This document shows positions 1 through 9,087 of a DNA stretch of 64,000 nt, one piece after another. The DNA is from [Clostridium] viride DSM 6836 (GTDB taxonomy: Bacteria; Bacillota; Clostridia; Oscillospirales; Oscillospiraceae): the NCBI GenBank assembly GCA_000620945.1, contig JHZO01000006.1, positions 124,001 through 188,000 of the forward strand, written 5' to 3'. Made by a program: the position numbers and the translations under genes. The notes under the pieces are model-generated. The model did no database searches. It saw nothing but the letters and a program-made list of their open reading frames with translations, and was not told the DNA's origin. The number at the start of each line of letters is the position of its first letter. Position 1 is the first letter of the stretch.

Positions 1-1817
1 CGGGCTTGCTGCACCGCCTGCTCGGAAAGACCCTTGGACACCGCCTCAAAGAGGCTCATGTCGGAGGCGGGAGCACTTGGCGCAGGCGCCGCTACTTGGT
101 CGCGATAGGTTTCAATGTAGGACGCGCTTTTGGCATCCTGCCCGGTAAGGGCAAGGAAGGAGCGGTAAGCCCCCATCATGTCCGCACTGTTTGGGTTGAT
201 GATGGCACCGTCGAGACCCGCCTGCATGGCGAGGGTAAAGAAGGTCGTGTTTAAGAGATCCCGCCGAGGTAAGCCAAAGGATACATTGGAGACACCCAAG
301 GCCGTAGATACCCCAAGCTCTTCCTTGGCGCGGCGCAGGGTTTCCAGCGTGATGTTGGCGTTTTCCTCTCCTGCACTGACGGGAAGGGTCAGCGCATCCA
401 CCAAGAGCTCGTGGTTCGGGATGCCATGGGCATTGGCCGCTTCGGTGATTCGCCGGGCAATGGCCAAGCGTCCTTCCACCGTCTCGGGAATCCCATCCTC
501 ATCTAAGGTCAAGCAGACGAGGCCGCCTCCGTATTTCTTGACCAGGGGCAAAATTACATCCAGGCTTTCCTGCTTGCCACTGGTGGAGTTGACCAGCGCC
601 TTTCCGTTGTAACGGCGCAGGGCACGCTCCATGGCGATGGGATCGGAGCTGTCCAGCTGTAAGGGAAGGGGAGAGACGGATTGGATGCTCTCCGCCGTGG
701 CGGAAAGCAAGGTAACCTCGTCCAGATCGGGGAGCCCAACGTTGACATCCAAGATCTGGGCCCCTGCCTCTTCTTGGGCCAGAGCCTCCCGGAGGACATA
801 GGAAACATCCCCCTCGCGCAGGGCTGCTTGGAGCTTCTTCTTGCCGGTGGGGTTAATCCGTTCCCCGATGATGACGGGGCCGTGTCCAAATTCCACGGTG
901 CGGCAGTAGGAGGAGATGAGAAGCCGCTTTTTCGGAGTGATTTCCGGGGCGGGAATGTCACGGCAAGCGGAAATCATGGCACGAAGGTGCTCCGGCGTGG
1001 TTCCACAGCAACCGCCCAGCATCTGAGCATAGGGGGCCAGGTCTTTCATCTGAAGGGCAAAGTCATCGGGATTCACCCGATACACGGTTTGCCCATCCTG
1101 GGTTTCAGGCAGTCCGGCATTGGGCTGGCAAATCAGCGGAAGGGAGGTATAGCGCGAAAGGGTTTTCAGAACGGGAGCCAGTTGCAAGGGGCCAAGTCCA
1201 CAGTTTACACCAATGGCCGAGACCCCCAAACCCTCCAACAGGGCGACGGTGGCAATGGGATCTCCGCCGGTTAAGAGCTTCCCCTGGGTATCAAAGATCA
1301 AGGAAATAAAAATGGGTAGAGAACTGTTCTCTTTGGCGGCAAGAACGGCCGCCTTGGCTTCATAGAGGTCACTAAAGGTCTCAAAAAAGAGGCAGTCGGC
1401 CCCGGCCTCTTCCGCCCCACGAACCAGAGGGACGAAACGAGATACGGCATCTTCAAAATCCAGGTCACCGTAAGGCGCTAAAAGCTTTCCCGTGGGCCCC
1501 AAATCCACAGCAACATAGGCATCTCTTCCGGTTTGGGCAATGGCCGCCCGGGCATTGTTTACGCCGGCTTCCATCAGCTGCGAAACGGTGTAGCCATAGG
1601 GAGCCAGCTTTTCCACCGATGCACCAAAGGTGTTGGTGGTAATGAGGTTGCAGCCGGCCTCCAGGTATGCCCGGTGGATGTCCTGCACCACCTGGGGTCG
1701 CTCCAAGCTCCACACATCGGGAAGGAGCCCCTCGGGAAGCCCAGCGGCTTGGAGCATGCTACCCATGCCACCATCAAAAAACAATCGGCCGTTTCGTATT
1801 GCTTGTACTAGTTCCAT
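1..1817 (-). CDS. metH: Cobalamin-dependent methionine synthase, 3' end beyond the window
   Basis: Transfers the methyl group of 5-methyl-THF through cobalamin to homocysteine. About 605 codons are visible and the frame stays open to the left edge. The homocysteine-binding domain comes first: DGGMGSMLQ near the N-terminus, GVNCG, and the zinc-ligand motif GGCCGTTPEH near residue 285. The pterin-binding domain follows, starting at VIIGERINPTGKKKLQ, with DVNVGLPD and LVNSTSGK. The cobalamin domain should lie outside the window. The start is ATG at 1817, 2 nt after the stop of the activation-domain gene and behind GGAAGGGG. The separate activation gene upstream suggests the short Firmicute form, which lacks a fused C-terminal activation domain. 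Family assignment is secure; the full length is unknown. Confidence 0.93.
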   Translation of the reverse strand, partial: MELVQAIRNGRLFFDGGMGSMLQAAGLPEGLLPDVWSLERPQVVQDIHRAYLEAGCNLITTNTFGASVEKLAPYGYTVSQLMEAGVNNARAAIAQTGRDAYVAVDLGPTGKLLAPYGDLDFEDAVSRFVPLVRGAEEAGADCLFFETFSDLYEAKAAVLAAKENSSLPIFISLIFDTQGKLLTGGDPIATVALLEGLGVSAIGVNCGLGPLQLAPVLKTLSRYTSLPLICQPNAGLPETQDGQTVYRVNPDDFALQMKDLAPYAQMLGGCCGTTPEHLRAMISACRDIPAPEITPKKRLLISSYCRTVEFGHGPVIIGERINPTGKKKLQAALREGDVSYVLREALAQEEAGAQILDVNVGLPDLDEVTLLSATAESIQSVSPLPLQLDSSDPIAMERALRRYNGKALVNSTSGKQESLDVILPLVKKYGGGLVCLTLDEDGIPETVEGRLAIARRITEAANAHGIPNHELLVDALTLPVSAGEENANITLETLRRAKEELGVSTALGVSNVSFGLPRRDLLNTTFFTLAMQAGLDGAIINPNSADMMGAYRSFLALTGQDAKSASYIETYRDQVAAPAPSAPASDMSLFEAVSKGLSEQAVQQA

Positions 1818-1819
1818 GG

Positions 1820-2434
1820 TCATGACCCCTTCCGAAATGGACAAGTGGGCATCGTACAAAGGTGGCAGTGAACCGCACAGCGGCGGGTGGGGATGTTGGT
1901 GATTCCCACCACCGCAGTGACGCTCTTTTCGGGTACCAACATGCCACCCGCGGTGAGGCTCAAGCCAATTCTGCGCGATGCATCGAGAAGTTGCAGGAGC
2001 GTTTCCTGCCAAGAAAGAGAAAAGTCGCCGTAGCCGGGACTGTAGGCAGGGAGCAAATACTCCCCTTGGGACAAATGGGTTTCTAACTCCAATAAGTAGG
2101 CATCACAACATTCATCCATATAGACGGCGGCTAGGGCTTGCCCCACGGCGGCCTTGGCCATACTCTGGGCCGACCAAAGGCGGAGGAGGCGATCCGCCTC
2201 GCCTCCTAAGGTGATGGCGGTTAGAAACACCTGGTCACACTCCTGAAGGTAATGCGAAAGATCGGCACTTTCAAAAGGCATGTCACAGCGCTTCATGCGC
2301 CGCCCCAGCCTTCTGGGCTGGCAGGCGGAGAGCAGCTCGGTTTCGCAGCGCTGCGCCAAGGACAAAAGATCGTCGGACAGTGCCGCCCCACCATAGCCCA
2401 GATAGCGGGCCACTTCTTCTGCTGGCAATCTCAT
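1820..2434 (-). CDS. Stand-alone MetH reactivation (activation-domain) protein
   Basis: A 204-residue protein resembling the SAM-binding activation domain that is fused to MetH in E. coli. There it supports reductive methylation of oxidised cobalamin. The best-matching stretch is PAYSPGYGDFSLSWQ followed by GLSLTAGGMLVPEKSV and TAVVGI, which is the conserved core of that domain. The C-terminus has a Cys-rich tail (CAVHCHLCTMPTCP) that could bind metal; this is unusual and its role is unknown. Its ATG overlaps the metF stop by 4 nt (ATGA), and metH follows 2 nt after its own stop, so the three genes are probably translationally coupled. Confidence 0.85.
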   Translation of the reverse strand: MRLPAEEVARYLGYGGAALSDDLLSLAQRCETELLSACQPRRLGRRMKRCDMPFESADLSHYLQECDQVFLTAITLGGEADRLLRLWSAQSMAKAAVGQALAAVYMDECCDAYLLELETHLSQGEYLLPAYSPGYGDFSLSWQETLLQLLDASRRIGLSLTAGGMLVPEKSVTAVVGITNIPTRRCAVHCHLCTMPTCPFRKGS

Positions 2435-3297
2435 GACTGACCTAGGATGGAGGAGAGGTTGCTGGCAAGCTGGGCAGCCACATCGGGTTTATTCATGGTG
2501 TACACATGCACGCCCCGCACTCCATTGGCAATGAGGTCGATGATCTGCTCGGTAGCGTAGGCAATCCCCGCCTGTTTCATGGCGGCTGGATGATGCCCGA
2601 ACTTATCCACAATCATACGGAAGCGTTGGGGAAGTGTGGTGCCGGAAAGCTGGCAAATGCGCGCCATCTGCTTTGCGTTGGTGACGGGCATCACACCGGC
2701 GATGACGGGAATGTGAATCCCTTCCTTCTGGGCACGGTAGAGAAAGCTATATAGGGTGCTGTTGTCAAAAAACATTTGGGTAATCAGAAATTCGCATCCG
2801 CGATCCACCTTTTCCTTCAAATGCTTCAAATCTTCGGCTTGACTGCTTGCCTCCACGTGGCCCTCGGGATAGCAGGCAGCGCCCACGCAAAAGTCCCCGA
2901 AGGAGTGAATTTCCTCCACCAACTCACTGGCATAGCGAAAGTGGCGTCCATCCAGGCTTTCTCCAGGCGTCAGGTCACCCCGCAGGGCCAAGATATTTTC
3001 CACGCCGCGATCTCGGAGGGACTGCAGCTGGGTTTCGATTTCTGCCTTGCCGGAGGAAACACAGGTCAGGTGAGCCAGCGCCGACACGCCGCAAGCCTGC
3101 ACATGGCCGGATAGCTCTGCGGTATAGGCGGAAGTACCGCCCCCGGCGCCGTAGGTTACGCTCATAAAGTCCGGACGTAGTACGGCGATTTCCGTCACCG
3201 CAGAGCGAACGGACTGGGCATCGGCGTCTTGCTTCGGGGGAAAGACTTCAAAGGAAAGCGTGGGCCGGTCTTGGCATAAGAGATTAGATAGTTTCAT
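2431..3297 (-). CDS. metF: 5,10-methylenetetrahydrofolate reductase
   Basis: Flavoprotein that reduces methylene-THF to methyl-THF, the methyl donor for MetH. It has about 288 residues, close to the family length. Visible family features are LSFEVFPPK near the N-terminus, the DFMSVTYGAGGGTS motif, ILALRGD, AACYPEGH, and FLITQMFFDN in the TIM barrel. The ATG at 3297 was chosen because the family begins at MKLSNLL. Longer upstream frames would run into the neighbouring gene. The start lies inside the 3' end of the upstream ligase gene (14-nt overlap), and an AAAAGGGG site precedes it. The downstream gene overlaps by 4 nt. Confidence 0.95.
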   Translation of the reverse strand: MKLSNLLCQDRPTLSFEVFPPKQDADAQSVRSAVTEIAVLRPDFMSVTYGAGGGTSAYTAELSGHVQACGVSALAHLTCVSSGKAEIETQLQSLRDRGVENILALRGDLTPGESLDGRHFRYASELVEEIHSFGDFCVGAACYPEGHVEASSQAEDLKHLKEKVDRGCEFLITQMFFDNSTLYSFLYRAQKEGIHIPVIAGVMPVTNAKQMARICQLSGTTLPQRFRMIVDKFGHHPAAMKQAGIAYATEQIIDLIANGVRGVHVYTMNKPDVAAQLASNLSSILGQS

Positions 3298-4852
3298 GAG
3301 AAAGCCCCTTTTTTTCGGATTGTCTCCCTTCCAGAAGGGCAACGCGGATGCTGGCTGCTGCCATGGCAAAGACAAACCAGAAGATGAGCATCACGCGGGG
3401 GTAGTGCCAAATAAAGTCCGCCACACCGCAGACCATGATGCCAAGCAGAGCCGAAACACTGCCAATCAGGAGCATGCGGGAGGAACTGCTTCCGATCTTG
3501 CGAAGAGCTACGCTTCCCCCACGCTTCAAGGCCCAACCAACGGTGCCCAGCAGGGACAGAAGGCCGAAGATGCCGGTTTCTGCCCAAACCTGCAAATAGA
3601 CGTTGTGGGCATGGACAAAGGGAGACTTGCCGTGATACAGATTGAGATCCGCAACGGCAGCGCGCACGGCATCGCTGCCTAGGCCGACACCCTGCAAGGG
3701 ACGTTCGGAGATGAGCCGTCCGGCCGCTTCATAGAGGGGGAAACGGCTGGAGGTGGAGGTGTCGGAAAAGTTAAAGATGGTTAAGATGCGATGGAATACG
3801 GAGTCAGGCAGCAGCGGAATGGCCGCCAGACCCAGTAAAATCACAGCGGGAAGAATCTTTTTCTTCCACAGGAAGATAAAGACCAAGGCCGCCGCCGCCA
3901 AGCCAAGCCAACCGGCGCGGGAATAGGTCATGAGGAGGGAAACACTGCCTAGGAGCGCACCCGCCAAGCCGAGCAAGCGTCCACCCCAACCCTTGGAGGC
4001 AAACAGCAAACCAATGGCAAGGGGAATAAGAAGAACCAGCACCTCACCAAAGGCGTTTGGATTTTCAAACATGGAATATACGCGTCCGGGCATGTCCTTA
4101 TTCAGGGTCAAGTCCACGTAAGAGGGGTTGACCTCCACGCCCTGAATTCGTTGGATGATGGCATAGACCGAGACCACCACAAGTCCTACCGTTGCCATAC
4201 CAGCCAGTCGGCGCAGCTGGGCGCTGCGCTCCACCGTACTCACGATAACAAGGACGCAAAGCATGCAGGAGAGGTGATAGAGCAAAAAGCGTGCAGACAG
4301 TCCGGTGTACGCAGACAAGGGAACCGCCAGAATTACAAGGCTGGCAAACAATACGTAATAGGGGCCCAGGTCGACCACATCCAAGCGGCGGCTTTTCCGG
4401 CGCATTCCCGACAGAATGGCAAAGCAGAGCATAAGCGCGAAGCCAAGCAAGCTATAGGCGTTGTTCCACGCCTTATAGGGGATGATTAGGATGGCGAACA
4501 TCAGCCAAGAAACGGCAATGGGCGTGTTTTCCACAATGGCAAAGCCCAATTGTGCAAAGATACTTCCGTCAAACAGAGGACGCAGCAGGGCGTACAGCTT
4601 ACGAAGCAGAAGCAACGGCAGATTGAGAATCATACCAAGGAAGCGACAGTAAAGGCTTCGGCTCCACGCCTTGGACAAGGAACTTTCGCGGGTGAAGATA
4701 CGGCTGAAGAGACTTGCTCTCCAAATAGAGCGAAACAGCGCCGCGGTGCCACGGAAAAGAACCGACAGCACACTGTGTTCGTAATAGGTGGCCAATGCAA
4801 TCCAAAGGCTTAGAAATAAACGCCCGATTAGGCTATGTTGAACGATTTCCAC
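3284..4852 (-). CDS. O-antigen ligase/polymerase-like (Wzy/WaaL) membrane protein
   Basis: A hydrophobic protein of about 522 residues with many membrane segments and the periplasmic-loop features of the O-antigen ligase family. Examples are YSMFENPNAFGEVLVLLIPLA, a YSRAGWLGL stretch, and a late HAHNVYLQVWAETG motif typical of the Wzy_C region. Such proteins polymerise or ligate surface glycans outside the membrane. It follows the glycosyltransferase gene closely. The start is uncertain: GTG at 4852 has GGAAGGA about 6 nt upstream, while an in-frame ATG at 4870 lacks a good site. Its position inside a methionine-cycle operon is odd. The substrate cannot be told from sequence. Confidence 0.8.
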   Translation of the reverse strand: MEIVQHSLIGRLFLSLWIALATYYEHSVLSVLFRGTAALFRSIWRASLFSRIFTRESSLSKAWSRSLYCRFLGMILNLPLLLLRKLYALLRPLFDGSIFAQLGFAIVENTPIAVSWLMFAILIIPYKAWNNAYSLLGFALMLCFAILSGMRRKSRRLDVVDLGPYYVLFASLVILAVPLSAYTGLSARFLLYHLSCMLCVLVIVSTVERSAQLRRLAGMATVGLVVVSVYAIIQRIQGVEVNPSYVDLTLNKDMPGRVYSMFENPNAFGEVLVLLIPLAIGLLFASKGWGGRLLGLAGALLGSVSLLMTYSRAGWLGLAAAALVFIFLWKKKILPAVILLGLAAIPLLPDSVFHRILTIFNFSDTSTSSRFPLYEAAGRLISERPLQGVGLGSDAVRAAVADLNLYHGKSPFVHAHNVYLQVWAETGIFGLLSLLGTVGWALKRGGSVALRKIGSSSSRMLLIGSVSALLGIMVCGVADFIWHYPRVMLIFWFVFAMAAASIRVALLEGRQSEKKGLSHETI

Positions 4853-4883
4853 AACATTCCTTCCTTCCATCCCGTAGGCGCCA

Positions 4884-5909
4884 TCAGCGCTTTCGGTTTT
4901 TGACGGCATAGAGTAGGGTGAGAGCCCCAAACATCCGACGGGTTAAGAGATTGACTACGATTTGCTTGTTGCGGGACAACCCGTGAGGATGCATAGCCTG
5001 CATGGCCTGCTGCATGTCTGGCCGTTTACAGATTGCCTTCACGGATGCCGTTTTTTCCCAGAGGCTCTTGGGGTTTCCGGGGGCATACTCGTTCCCCACG
5101 GCAATGAGCAGGCCCGACCAGTTGGAGTTTTCTCGCCACAAGGGACGTGCTTTTTGTAGATCAAAGCGGGAGACCAGCGCCGATTTCAATTCCATAAAGC
5201 GTGTGAAGGTCTCCATGTAGTCGGGCAAGTAGTTTCGCGTGACCGATTGGGGATTCTGAAGATAGTAGTAGAGGGGGGCATCCGTTATGGCCAGACGCTT
5301 GGCATAGCAGAAGTACTCCATCAAAAAGAGCTCGTCCTCCAAATAGGCGCCCACAAAGCGAAGCCCTTCCTTTCGGATGAGTTCGGCATCGAAGAGGAAC
5401 CGCCAGATAAAGCCGTTGAGAATCTCTTCGGATTTTCCCATACGATCCCCCAGAAGACGATAGACAATGCCCTCTCGAATCTCCCGATCTCCATACACTC
5501 CGGGGGGAAGGGCCGCCTGCTCCAACTCCGCTGTGCCTTCGGGGTAGGCCTTATAGTGGGCACAGCCTGCGCTGTTTACCTCGTTGGTAACGGCCAGGGA
5601 ATAGAGAGTTTCTAAGGCGTCGGGACAGAACCAATCATCCGCATCTAAAAATGCGAGAAAGCGTCCCTTGGCCTCATCCATGCCAAGGTTTCGGGCCGAG
5701 CTTACACCCCCGTTTTTCTTGTGAAACACGCGTATGCGGGCATCGTCCTTTGCCAGTGCATCGCAAAGGGCACCGCTGCCATCGGGGGAGCCATCGTCAA
5801 TGAGCAGCAGTTCAAAATCCGGAAAGCTTTGAGACAGTACCGAGTCTACCGCGCGGCGCAAACAGTCTTCCGCACGGTAAACCGGGACAATCACGGAAAT
5901 TTCAGGCAT
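4884..5909 (-). CDS. Family 2 glycosyltransferase (GT-A fold)
   Basis: A 341-residue cytoplasmic transferase. The N-terminal nucleotide-sugar binding region is clear: ISVIVPVYRAEDCLRRAVDSV, LLIDDGSPDGS, then NGGVSSARNLGMDEAKG and the DADDW metal-binding DXD region near residue 92. It probably adds a sugar to a surface glycan that the next gene ligates or polymerises. The ATG at 5909 was preferred over the adjacent GTG because AAGGAAGGG lies at normal distance. It follows metK by 14 nt and precedes the ligase-like gene, so all three are likely cotranscribed. Donor and acceptor are unknown. Confidence 0.88.
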   Translation of the reverse strand: MPEISVIVPVYRAEDCLRRAVDSVLSQSFPDFELLLIDDGSPDGSGALCDALAKDDARIRVFHKKNGGVSSARNLGMDEAKGRFLAFLDADDWFCPDALETLYSLAVTNEVNSAGCAHYKAYPEGTAELEQAALPPGVYGDREIREGIVYRLLGDRMGKSEEILNGFIWRFLFDAELIRKEGLRFVGAYLEDELFLMEYFCYAKRLAITDAPLYYYLQNPQSVTRNYLPDYMETFTRFMELKSALVSRFDLQKARPLWRENSNWSGLLIAVGNEYAPGNPKSLWEKTASVKAICKRPDMQQAMQAMHPHGLSRNKQIVVNLLTRRMFGALTLLYAVKNRKR

Positions 5910-5923
5910 CACGACACCCTTCC

Positions 5924-7105
5924 TTACAGGAGAGCGCGCAGGTCATCCACGCGATTGGTCTTCTCCCAGGGCAGATCCAGGTCGGGCCGTCCGAAGTGAC
6001 CGTAGGCCGCGGTCTGCTCGTAGATGGGGCGGCGCAGATCCAGATAAGAAATGATGTTGGCGGGGCGGAAGTCAAAGACCTTGGAGACCATTCCGGCCAG
6101 TTTCTCATCGGAGACCACTCCGGTGCCCTGGGTATCCACCAGGATGGAAACGGGGTGCGCAACTCCGATGGCATAGGCGACCTCGATTTGGCAACGCTTT
6201 GCAAGGCCTGCGGCGACGATGTTCTTGGCTACGTGACGGGCCATATAGGCCGCCGAGCGGTCCACCTTGGTGGGGTCTTTGCCGGAGAAGCAGCCGCCGC
6301 CATGGGCAGCCGATCCACCATAGGTATCCACAATGATTTTGCGCCCGGTGAGGCCCGAGTCGCCCACGGGCCCGCCGATGACGAAGCGGCCGGTGGGGTT
6401 CACGTAAAACTTGGTGGCCTGATCCAGGTAAGCGGCGGGGATCACGGGGCGAATGACGGTTTCCATGACGGCTTCGCGCAGCTCTTTTAAGGCAACATCA
6501 GGATTGTGCTGGGTGGAAACCACAATGGCAGGGCAGCGCAGAATGTTGCCTTGTTCATCGTACTCCACGGTGACCTGACACTTGCCGTCAGGACGCAGGA
6601 AGCCAAGGGTTCCGTCCTTGCGGACCTGAGCCAAGCGGCGGGCCAGGGAGTGGGAAAGGGAGATGGGAGCGGGCATGAGCTCGGGGGTTTCGTCGCAAGC
6701 ATACCCAAACATCATGCCCTGATCGCCTGCGCCAATGAGATCCGCTTCGTCGCAGGAGGATTCCTTGCGTTCATAGGACTCGTTCACGCCCATGGCAATG
6801 TCGGGAGATTGCTCGTCAATGGAGGTCATGACCGCACAGCCCTTGTAGTCAAAGCCAAATTCGGGGTTGGTGTACCCGATGCGCTCCACCGTTTTGCGGG
6901 CAATGGCCGGAATGTCGGTGTAGCAGTCGGTGGTGATTTCACCCATGACAAAAATCATACCAGTGGTGCAGACGGTTTCGCAGGCAACCTTTGCCGTGGG
7001 GTCTTTGGAAAGGATGTTATCCAAAACCGCGTCGGAGATTTGGTCACAGATTTTATCGGGATGCCCTTCTGTTACGGATTCTGAAGTAAATACACGATTG
7101 CTCAT
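5924..7105 (-). CDS. metK: S-adenosylmethionine synthetase
   Basis: Makes SAM from methionine and ATP. The protein has 393 residues, the usual length. Diagnostic motifs are [23 protein letters not shown] near the N-terminus, [16 protein letters not shown] (adenosine-binding hexapeptide GAGDQG), and [19 protein letters not shown] (phosphate-binding loop). The ATG at 7105 has GGAGAAACCC just upstream, and six in-frame codons before it lack support. Upstream lies the 140-bp tandem repeat and then ahcY on the same strand. No SAM riboswitch is seen directly before metK, so it may depend on the ahcY leader or on its own unseen promoter. Confidence 0.97.
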   Translation of the reverse strand: MSNRVFTSESVTEGHPDKICDQISDAVLDNILSKDPTAKVACETVCTTGMIFVMGEITTDCYTDIPAIARKTVERIGYTNPEFGFDYKGCAVMTSIDEQSPDIAMGVNESYERKESSCDEADLIGAGDQGMMFGYACDETPELMPAPISLSHSLARRLAQVRKDGTLGFLRPDGKCQVTVEYDEQGNILRCPAIVVSTQHNPDVALKELREAVMETVIRPVIPAAYLDQATKFYVNPTGRFVIGGPVGDSGLTGRKIIVDTYGGSAAHGGGCFSGKDPTKVDRSAAYMARHVAKNIVAAGLAKRCQIEVAYAIGVAHPVSILVDTQGTGVVSDEKLAGMVSKVFDFRPANIISYLDLRRPIYEQTAAYGHFGRPDLDLPWEKTNRVDDLRALL

Positions 7106-7170
7106 AGGGTTTCTCCTTATCAATTGAAGTGTAGTAAACTGTTTTATGCAGGGGAAAGGGGAAGTGCTAC

Positions 7171-7470
7171 GCGACGGCTTCGCGCTTCTTTGCTGTCACG
7201 CGCGCCTGCTCACGATCGCGGGTCTAAGCCGCTACGACTGCGAAGCAAACATCCGCCCACGACGGGCTTCTTGGTTTGCTTCTTCGCTTTCGTGTCTTAG
7301 CCCGCGGCGAGCGACGGCTTGGCGCTTCTTTGCTGTCACGCGCGCCTGCTCACGATCGCGGGTCTAAGCCGCTACGACTGCGAAGCAAACATCCGCCCAC
7401 GACGGGCTTCTTGGTTTGCTTCTTCGCTTTCGTGTCTTAGCCCGCGGCGAGCGACGGCTTAGCGCTTCTT
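7171..7470. repeat. 140-bp tandem repeat, two full copies plus a 20-bp third
   Basis: Copy 1 is 7171-7310, copy 2 is 7311-7450, and a partial third copy (7451-7470) reaches the ahcY stop codon. The full copies differ only at the base after GCGACGGCTT (7181 C, 7321 G; the third has A at 7461). Each unit contains nested inverted repeats: GAAGCAAAC pairs with GTTTGCTTC, and GGGTCTAAG nearly pairs with CTTAGCCC. A strong stem-loop is therefore possible on either strand. It fills most of the metK-ahcY gap and has no credible coding frame. It may be a dispersed intergenic element or a processing/attenuation structure. Confidence 0.9.
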
Positions 7471-8716
7471 ATTCTCCAGACCAGCCGTCCAAATACGCCC
7501 GCTGGGCTTCGGTCAAGGTGTCCACGGAAAGACCAAGGGAAGAAAGCTTGGACACGGCAATTTCCTGATCAATGACATCGGGCACCTCATATACGCGGCA
7601 TTCCAGGTGCTCCCGATTCTTCACAAGCCACTCCAAAGTAAGGGCCTGCACCGCAAAGGACATGTCCATAATTTCAGCAGGGTGACCATTTCCAGCCGCC
7701 AAGTTTACCAGTCGGCCCTCGGCCGCCACATTCAGCACGCGACCATCGGAAAGGGTGTAGCCTACGATGCTGTCGCGGCGAAGTTCTTGCCGGATGGCCA
7801 TCTTGGAAAGACCGGCCACGTCCACCTCACAGTCAAAGTGACCGGCGTTGCAGAGAAGGGCATTGTGCTTCATCTTCTCGAAATGAGCGGGGGTGATGAC
7901 ATCGCGGCAACCGGTCACAGTGACAAACACGTCACCCAAGGGAGCAGCCTCCTCCATCTTCATGACGCGATAGCCATGCATGGTGGCGTCCAGGGCCTTA
8001 AAGGGATCAATTTCCGTTACGATGACGTTGGCACCCATGCCGGCGGCCCGCATGGCAACGCCCTTGCCGCACCAGCCGTATCCTGCCACCACCACCGTTT
8101 TTCCGGCGACAATCAGGTTGGAAATGTGCATGACCGCGTCCCAAACGCTTTGTCCGGTGCCATACTTATTATCATAGTAGTGCTTGGCTTTTGCATCGTT
8201 CACCGCCACCATGGGGCAGGGAAGAATGCCGTCGCGTTCACGGGCCCGCAAGCGCAAAATGCCCGTTGTGGTTTCTTCGCAGCCGCCAATGATCTCGGTG
8301 CCATAGTCTCGGCAGTGGCCACCCAGCAGATGAATGAGATCTCCACCGTCATCGACGATCAGATGGGGCTTGTTCTTCAGCGTTTCCACCAGATGCGCCT
8401 CATACTCCTCGGCGCTGGCTCCGTGGATGCCAAAGGTTTCTACTCCCATGGAAGCAAGGCCGGCGGCCACGTCGTCCTGGGTGGAGAGGGGATTGGAACC
8501 GGTGAGGGAAACCTCAGCCCCTCCGGCCTTGAGCACCAGGCCTAAGTTGGCCGTTTTGGCTTCCAGATGAACGGAAACGGCGATTCGAAGCCCTTCAAAG
8601 GGCTTTTCGCGGGCAAAACGCTGTTCAATTTCGGAAAGGGCAGGCATAAAGTCGCGTACCCATTGGATTTTGCGTCGGCCGGATTCGGCAAGGTTCATAT
8701 CGTTTACGATACTCAT
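7469..8716 (-). CDS. ahcY: Adenosylhomocysteinase
   Basis: Hydrolyses S-adenosylhomocysteine to adenosine and homocysteine, closing the SAM cycle with MetH and MetK. It has 415 residues, within the range for the shorter bacterial/archaeal-like form. Visible features are SVHLEAKTANLGLVLKAGGAEV near the N-terminus, DDGGDL, GCEETTTGILRL, NDAKAKHYYDNKYGTGQS, and the NAD-binding GYGWCGKGVAMRAAGMGANVIVTE. The ATG at 8716 is preceded by GGAAAGATG. A SAM-type riboswitch and terminator lie 50-190 nt upstream. The last coding bases run into the partial third copy of the 140-bp repeat. Confidence 0.96.
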   Translation of the reverse strand: MSIVNDMNLAESGRRKIQWVRDFMPALSEIEQRFAREKPFEGLRIAVSVHLEAKTANLGLVLKAGGAEVSLTGSNPLSTQDDVAAGLASMGVETFGIHGASAEEYEAHLVETLKNKPHLIVDDGGDLIHLLGGHCRDYGTEIIGGCEETTTGILRLRARERDGILPCPMVAVNDAKAKHYYDNKYGTGQSVWDAVMHISNLIVAGKTVVVAGYGWCGKGVAMRAAGMGANVIVTEIDPFKALDATMHGYRVMKMEEAAPLGDVFVTVTGCRDVITPAHFEKMKHNALLCNAGHFDCEVDVAGLSKMAIRQELRRDSIVGYTLSDGRVLNVAAEGRLVNLAAGNGHPAEIMDMSFAVQALTLEWLVKNREHLECRVYEVPDVIDQEIAVSKLSSLGLSVDTLTEAQRAYLDGWSGE

Positions 8717-8766
8717 GGATCATCTTTCCTTAGCTTTTGAATTTTTTGGCATGAGAGAAGGGGAAT

Positions 8767-8795
8767 AAAAAAGGGGCCTTCCTTTCGGAAGCCCC
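8767..8795 (-). terminator. Riboswitch expression-platform terminator before ahcY
   Basis: On the minus strand GGGGCTTCC-GAAA-GGAAGGCCCC forms a strong hairpin followed by six T. It sits between the SAM-type aptamer and the ahcY start, as expected for transcriptional attenuation by ligand. Confidence 0.9.
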
Positions 8796-8796
8796 T

Positions 8797-8909
8797 GCTC
8801 GTCCTGTCACGATGCCTCCTTATCGCGTTAGCCGTACCACCTTGCAATGAAAATCCTTGCAGGTTGGTGTGGGGTCATGGAGCTAACTCTCTCGCCCACT
8901 CTTGATAAG
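8797..8909 (-). promoter_or_regulatory. S-box superfamily (SAM-I or SAM-I/IV-like) riboswitch
   Basis: Minus strand. P1 is CTTATC (8904-8909) pairing with GATAAG (8819-8824). After P1 come AAGAG, a P2 arm with GAG/CTC, the kink-turn-like CCATGA, and CCAACC leading into P3 (ACCTGCAA pairing with TTGCAAGGT). The P2 loop GTTAG can pair with CTAAC after P3, matching the S-box pseudoknot. P4 appears to be missing, since CTAAC runs directly into the P1 3' strand. A small hairpin (8797-8815) follows P1. Both traits recall the SAM-I/IV subtype. A terminator follows, so ahcY should be shut off when SAM is abundant. Confidence 0.82.
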
Positions 8910-9087
8910 TTATTTGATTGTTGAATACAAAACAATTTTCAACATTATATAACCTCTGAGGCGAAAAAGCAAGAGCGAATTGTTTACAGTTTGTTGTAGA
9001 CTTCTACGGGAAAAACGGGTAGAATAAACCAAATATAAAAAAGACTTGGGAATCCGGGATTCCTTAGACCTTAAGGAGGTTTTCTCT

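Noticed and set aside
8819-8850. T-box-like AGGTGGTACGG in the ahcY leader
   Set aside because: It lacks the full GGTGGTACCGCG element and specifier stem; the pairing fits the S-box fold, including the pseudoknot.
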